Source of the DNA: Maribacter luteus
Lineage (GTDB): Bacteria > Bacteroidota > Bacteroidia > Flavobacteriales > Flavobacteriaceae
Direction of reading: 5' to 3'
Length of the DNA: 64,000 nt
Assembly (NCBI RefSeq): GCF_009674825.1
Contig: NZ_WKJH01000005.1
Location: 297,195 to 361,194, forward strand
Part shown: positions 61,038 through 64,000 of the stretch, piece after piece
Layout of the letters: each line of letters starts with the position of its first letter
How positions within the stretch are numbered: position 1 is the first letter of the stretch
Notes under the pieces: generated by a model
Told to the model about the DNA's origin: nothing
Seen by the model: the letters and a program-made list of their open reading frames with translations, nothing else
Databases searched by the model: none
Made by a program: the position numbers and the translations under genes

Positions 61038-61061
61038 TTGGGGACAAAAAATTGTCCCCAA
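61038..61061. other. Perfect ten-pair hairpin after the RteC-like gene
   Basis: TTGGGGACAA (61038-61047) and TTGTCCCCAA (61052-61061) form a perfect stem with an A4 loop, three bases after the stop codon. There is no T-run on the right, so it is not a classic terminator; it might be a stability element or a protein-binding site. Confidence 0.7.
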
Positions 61062-61145
61062 AACCTTATCAGAGTGAGAATAGTTTTGAATTGAAAATCC
61101 GAGTATACATAATCTCGGAAAATTTTTAATTTAAAACATTTCATT

Positions 61146-62201
61146 ATGAAAAATGAAGAACAGAAGAAGTTTATGACTTTGGAAGAAATGCTGGAAGAAC
61201 AAAAGAAAAGACCCCCAATTGAGTATTTATGGTCTGGAATTAAGAAAAAATCCTTCGGATTAGTGTTTGGTCCCTCAAAGAGCGGTAAAACGATTTTTTG
61301 CGAAAATCTAGCTTTTAAAATAGCTATTGGTGAATCACAGTTTTTAGGTGAAACACTAAATATTAAGAAAGCACAAAATGTCCTATTCATAGGTCTAGAG
61401 GAATTTTGGGAAAATCGGATTTCGAGGAATAAGCAACAAATGTTGACTTATGATGCAAGTAAAAGGGATCTTTTAAAGAAGCACTATTTATACCAAAATA
61501 TTGAGTATAACAGCAAAATAGTAACAGATCATGATTGGAAACAGCTAAACCTGCTTGTTGAGGAAACTAAAGCCAAATTTGTTGTAATAGACAGTATTAC
61601 CCGATTAAATCATGGTAAATTGGAGGATAGTGATACTGCTGAATCCATTTTACAAAACCTGCGAAAAATTTGCTATGGTAATAGTATAACGCTTATTTGT
61701 ATTCACCATACTCCTAAAATGTATGGTAAACCCTTGGATATGGATTCTATAAAGGGAAGCTCTGTTTTTGCCCAAGAATCAGATTTTGCAATTGGTATAA
61801 ATAACACAAAATTTAAAGCACGTTACGTTAAAGAAGTGTTTTTTCGGTACGCAGCGGATGATAGTGAGGAGGTTAGGGAAATAATTATAGATAAGAATAC
61901 CAATATTCAATTAGTGGGTAAGACCACTGAGAACAAATTATTGAATAAAAACGATAGGAGAAGAGCGTCCAATACTCGTGATGCAATAGTCGAATATTTT
62001 GATGCTTCGCCCTGCAAAACCCATAGAACGGCTGATTTAATAATAACACTTACTGATGAGTTAAGTATTGGTGAACGTCAACTAAAAGAATATTTGAAAA
62101 GTTTGGTGGCCGAAGAAGAATTGGCAAATCCTAAAAGAGGTTATTATCAATCTGTTAAGTGTTGTAATAATCAAGAAAAGGAGGCCAAAGATGAAGCCTA
62201 A
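61146..62201 (+). CDS. RepA-like AAA ATPase (AAA_25)
   Basis: This 351-residue protein is a RecA-fold ATPase like the RepA helicases of plasmids and phages. Walker A is FGPSKSGKTIF (about 40-50) and Walker B is FVVIDSITRL, followed by the AAA_25-typical ICIHHTPK segment and a KGSSVFAQESDFAI sensor. The C-terminal 90 residues (RRRASNTRDAIVEYFDASPCKTHRTADLIITLTDEL) look like a winged-helix domain. It is probably a replication or DNA-unwinding factor of the element. Its stop overlaps the start of the GIY-YIG gene by 11 bases. Confidence 0.85.
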   Translation: MKNEEQKKFMTLEEMLEEQKKRPPIEYLWSGIKKKSFGLVFGPSKSGKTIFCENLAFKIAIGESQFLGETLNIKKAQNVLFIGLEEFWENRISRNKQQMLTYDASKRDLLKKHYLYQNIEYNSKIVTDHDWKQLNLLVEETKAKFVVIDSITRLNHGKLEDSDTAESILQNLRKICYGNSITLICIHHTPKMYGKPLDMDSIKGSSVFAQESDFAIGINNTKFKARYVKEVFFRYAADDSEEVREIIIDKNTNIQLVGKTTENKLLNKNDRRRASNTRDAIVEYFDASPCKTHRTADLIITLTDELSIGERQLKEYLKSLVAEEELANPKRGYYQSVKCCNNQEKEAKDEA

Positions 62202-62889
62202 AAAAATAATCTACAAAGTCACCTGCACCATCACCAATGAGGTATACGTTGGCGCAACAACCAAAAGCGTTGAAGAACGACAAAAAGACCATGAGCAAAA
62301 GGCAGAAAAAGGTACTGGCCATTATTTTCATGAGGCAATTGCCACATTTGGTCCGGAACAGTTTAAATGGGAACAGATTGACACTGCCAATGATGTAAAC
62401 GAACTTGCCGAAAAGGAAAAGGAATATATTTTACGCTATAACAGTAAAGTAGAAGGCTATAATGGCGATTCTGGTGGGGGAATAAAGAAAAAAGTGTATC
62501 AGTATAAGGTTGATGATAAATCGTGTATTAGAACCTTTGATTCCTTAGAAGAAGCAGCGAAAGCTGTTGGAGCCAAAAGAACATCCATAAGTAATGCATG
62601 TTTGGGGTATAATAAATCGTGTAAAGGATTTTATTGGAGTTACTCAAAAGCCCAAGATTATAGTTTAATATGCGATAGAAGAAAGAAAAAAGTTATTCAA
62701 CTCAGCCTCCCTGGCAGTATTATCGCAAGATTTGACTCCGTGGCGGAGGCCAGTAGGGCAGTTGGGCTTTCGAAATCATGTATTGCCCGATGTTGCCGTG
62801 GTGAAAGGGAGCAATCTGGAGGATATCGTTGGGCCTATGAAACAACCGAAAGCACCCAAAACAAAACCCTCGATAATGGAAAATTCTAA
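62191..62889 (+). CDS. GIY-YIG endonuclease with two NUMOD1-type domains
   Basis: This 232-residue protein has a GIY-YIG nuclease domain (about 5-95): KIIYKVTCTITNEVYVGATTKSVEERQKDH holds the IY..YVG pair and the catalytic R/E region, with EKEYILRYNS near its end. Two DNA-binding NUMOD1-like repeats follow (about 100-150 and 165-215): CIRTFDSLEEAAKAVGAKRTSISNACLG and IARFDSVAEASRAVGLSKSCIARCCRG, each with a helix-turn-helix look and a terminal GGYRW-type motif. This is a free-standing homing endonuclease-like protein. It overlaps both neighbours (11 and 14 bases), so it belongs to one transcript. Confidence 0.88.
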   Translation: MKPKKIIYKVTCTITNEVYVGATTKSVEERQKDHEQKAEKGTGHYFHEAIATFGPEQFKWEQIDTANDVNELAEKEKEYILRYNSKVEGYNGDSGGGIKKKVYQYKVDDKSCIRTFDSLEEAAKAVGAKRTSISNACLGYNKSCKGFYWSYSKAQDYSLICDRRKKKVIQLSLPGSIIARFDSVAEASRAVGLSKSCIARCCRGEREQSGGYRWAYETTESTQNKTLDNGKF

Positions 62890-63658
62890 AATTCAATGGA
62901 CCAATTATACTTGGAATCCCTGGTACGGGTGTCAAAAAGTAAGTCCAGGTTGCAAATACTGCTATATGTGTCGCGAGAGGGAAGGTGAAAATGCCAAAGA
63001 TGTAAAACGTAGTAAGACAAAGTTTAATTATCCAATCGGAATAAAAGAACCAAAATTGATTTTTACCTGTTCATGGTCAGATTGGTTCATACCGGAAGCA
63101 GACGAATGGAGAGATGAAGCGTGGGGTATCATTAAAAAGACGCCACATCTTACTTATCAAATTTTAACGAAGCGTCCTGAACGGATAAAAGAGAATCTGC
63201 CATTTAACTTTGAAAGTTATAAAAATGTATGGATTGGTGTATCTGTTGAGAATCAAGATTATATAAGCAGGCTAGACTATTTACAGGATTTACCATGTGT
63301 TACCTTCGCTAGTTTTGAACCCTTAATAGGTCCAATTCACTGGAATGCATCAATGAGTAATTTAGACTGGTGTATAATAGGGGGGGAAAGTGGCAATGAT
63401 TTTGGAAATTACCGTTATAGGAATATGGAGCTTTCATGGGCAGGGGATTTGGTTTTAAACGCCAAAAAGAACAATTTGCCTTGTTTTGTAAAGCAGCTTG
63501 GGACTTCTCAGGCAAAAAATTTAGGATTGGCAGATAGGCATGGAGGCAGCATAACGGAATTTCCTCAGAATTTACAAGTCAGGGAATATCCAGGACTATA
63601 TGTCCAAAAGTGTAAAAATAGGACTTGCGCAGACCAACAACTAAAACTTGATTTTTAA
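62876..63658 (+). CDS. DUF5131 family phage/element protein (Gp37-like)
   Basis: This 260-residue protein has the DUF5131 opening MENSKIQWTNYTWNPWYGCQKVSPGCKYCYM, with a C-x6-C-x2-C cluster resembling a metal or Fe-S site, then the typical CSWSDWFIPEADEWRDEAW, YQILTKRPERI, WIGVSVENQDYI, FEPLIGPI and CIIGGESG segments. Such proteins occur in phages and mobile elements; a radical-SAM-like function has been suggested but not shown. I place the start at ATG 62876, matching the family's usual N-terminus. It overlaps the GIY-YIG gene by 14 bases. A terminator-like hairpin follows. Confidence 0.87.
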   Translation: MENSKIQWTNYTWNPWYGCQKVSPGCKYCYMCREREGENAKDVKRSKTKFNYPIGIKEPKLIFTCSWSDWFIPEADEWRDEAWGIIKKTPHLTYQILTKRPERIKENLPFNFESYKNVWIGVSVENQDYISRLDYLQDLPCVTFASFEPLIGPIHWNASMSNLDWCIIGGESGNDFGNYRYRNMELSWAGDLVLNAKKNNLPCFVKQLGTSQAKNLGLADRHGGSITEFPQNLQVREYPGLYVQKCKNRTCADQQLKLDF

Positions 63659-63672
63659 TTCCTAGTAACATC

Positions 63673-63698
63673 AAAGGGCAGCAGAAATGTTGCCCTTT
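63673..63698. terminator. Terminator after the DUF5131 gene
   Basis: AAAGGGCA (63673-63680) pairs with TGCCCTTT (63691-63698), extended by two inner pairs, followed by a short T-run. It lies between convergent genes. Confidence 0.7.
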
Positions 63699-63872
63699 TC
63701 ATTTATTTAAATTTTCTATACTATCTTTTGAATAGAAAAATGAATTCCCTTCTTTTTTGAATTCCAATTTACCTGCTTCGCGATGATGCATTAAATCACA
63801 ACCCTTTATCTTTGCAAAGGATTTTGCTTCTTTGCTCGTTAGCCATTTTTTTTCTGATTTATCTTTAGTCAT
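63699..63872 (-). CDS. Excisionase-like helix-turn-helix small protein
   Basis: This 57-residue minus-strand frame was read directly: ATG at 63872 and TGA at 63699. The product begins MTKDKSEKKWLTSKEAKS and continues FAKIKGCDLMHHREAGKL, ending EGNSFFYSKDSIENLNK. The WLTSKEAKSFAK...REAGKLEFKKEGNSFFYSKDSIE pattern is that of the winged helix-turn-helix excisionase family, common near recombinases in mobile elements. It ends inside the terminator region of the DUF5131 gene, convergent with it. It could direct excision or regulate the element. Confidence 0.7.
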   Translation of the reverse strand: MTKDKSEKKWLTSKEAKSFAKIKGCDLMHHREAGKLEFKKEGNSFFYSKDSIENLNK

Positions 63873-63904
63873 GGTTTATAAACTTGATGTTAAACAGACC
63901 TTTT

Positions 63905-64000
63905 TGACCTCCTCCCGATAAACTGGACAGAATAAAATTAGAGAAAATAGGGCGAATAAATGTTTAACTTTAAATAGATTATTTGCTTATGAAACGTTCA
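63905..64000 (+). mobile_element. Probable left end of an IS3-family insertion sequence
   Basis: From 63905 the DNA reads TGACCTCCTCCCG, followed by CTGGACAG, like the TGA...GTGGACAC terminal inverted repeats of IS3-type elements. A start codon at 63989 follows about 85 bases later, as in such elements. The rest lies outside the window, so the other repeat and target duplication cannot be seen. Confidence 0.5.
63989..64000 (+). CDS. Start of a probable IS3 OrfA transposase, truncated by the window
   Basis: Only four codons (ATG AAA CGT TCA, M-K-R-S) are present. Many IS3 OrfA proteins begin MKRS or MKKS, and the inverted-repeat-like sequence upstream supports this, but four residues prove little. 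Confidence 0.4.

Overview
The window looks like chromosomal DNA of a marine member of the Flavobacteriaceae (Bacteroidota), perhaps near Maribacter or Zobellia; the genus is a guess. The signs are a giant SprB-type adhesin with a type IX secretion (T9SS) type B C-terminal domain followed by sprF, Bacteroidota promoters of the form TTTG-N19-TAnnTTTG, few Shine-Dalgarno sequences, many exported peptidases and lipoproteins, and an AT-rich composition.

Region by region. Positions 1-16.8 kb hold the 3' 5,289 codons of the SprB-like adhesin (its 5' end lies outside the window) and sprF; together they form a gliding/T9SS surface-adhesin operon. From 16.9 to 21.3 kb there are folB, two tandem tRNA-Cys genes (the second diverged) and a minus-strand group: a LysE-type exporter, a DUF2807 protein and RNase R. 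From 21.25 to 21.86 kb there is a gene-free, very AT-rich gap with DnaA-box-like sequences, a possible but unproven replication origin. From 21.9 to 24.1 kb lie rpiB, a CDF metal exporter, a GNAT acetyltransferase and a small unknown protein. From 24.2 to 32.3 kb come a GH3 glycosidase, a type II restriction-modification pair, an NlpC/P60 lipoprotein, a fructosamine kinase-like protein and an S10 peptidase. From 32.5 to 42.3 kb come an S41 protease with rnpA, a GCS2-CBS ligase-like protein paired with an aspartoacylase-like protein, an S8-M1 peptidase pair and a metallo-beta-lactamase-fold enzyme. From 42.4 to 55.6 kb come a SulP transporter with a universal stress protein, a cation/proton antiporter, lepA, a TonB-type outer-membrane receptor, dus, an FtsX/LolC-like permease and rbfA.

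From 55.8 kb to the window end there is an integrated element. It starts at a CAU-anticodon tRNA followed by a tyrosine integrase, and carries a lipoprotein, a Sak4-like RecA-fold ATPase behind a structured leader, an RteC-like protein, an overlapping operon (RepA-like ATPase, GIY-YIG/NUMOD endonuclease, DUF5131 protein), a 57-residue excisionase-like gene on the minus strand, and at the edge what looks like the left end of an IS3-family insertion sequence. The other end of the element is not in the window.

Most of 17-55 kb is ordinary flavobacterial core genome. The parts most worth a second look are the higher-order repeat structure of the adhesin, the aberrant second tRNA-Cys, the AT-rich gap at 21.5 kb, the restriction-modification genes separated by one in-frame stop, and the replication/homing module of the element.
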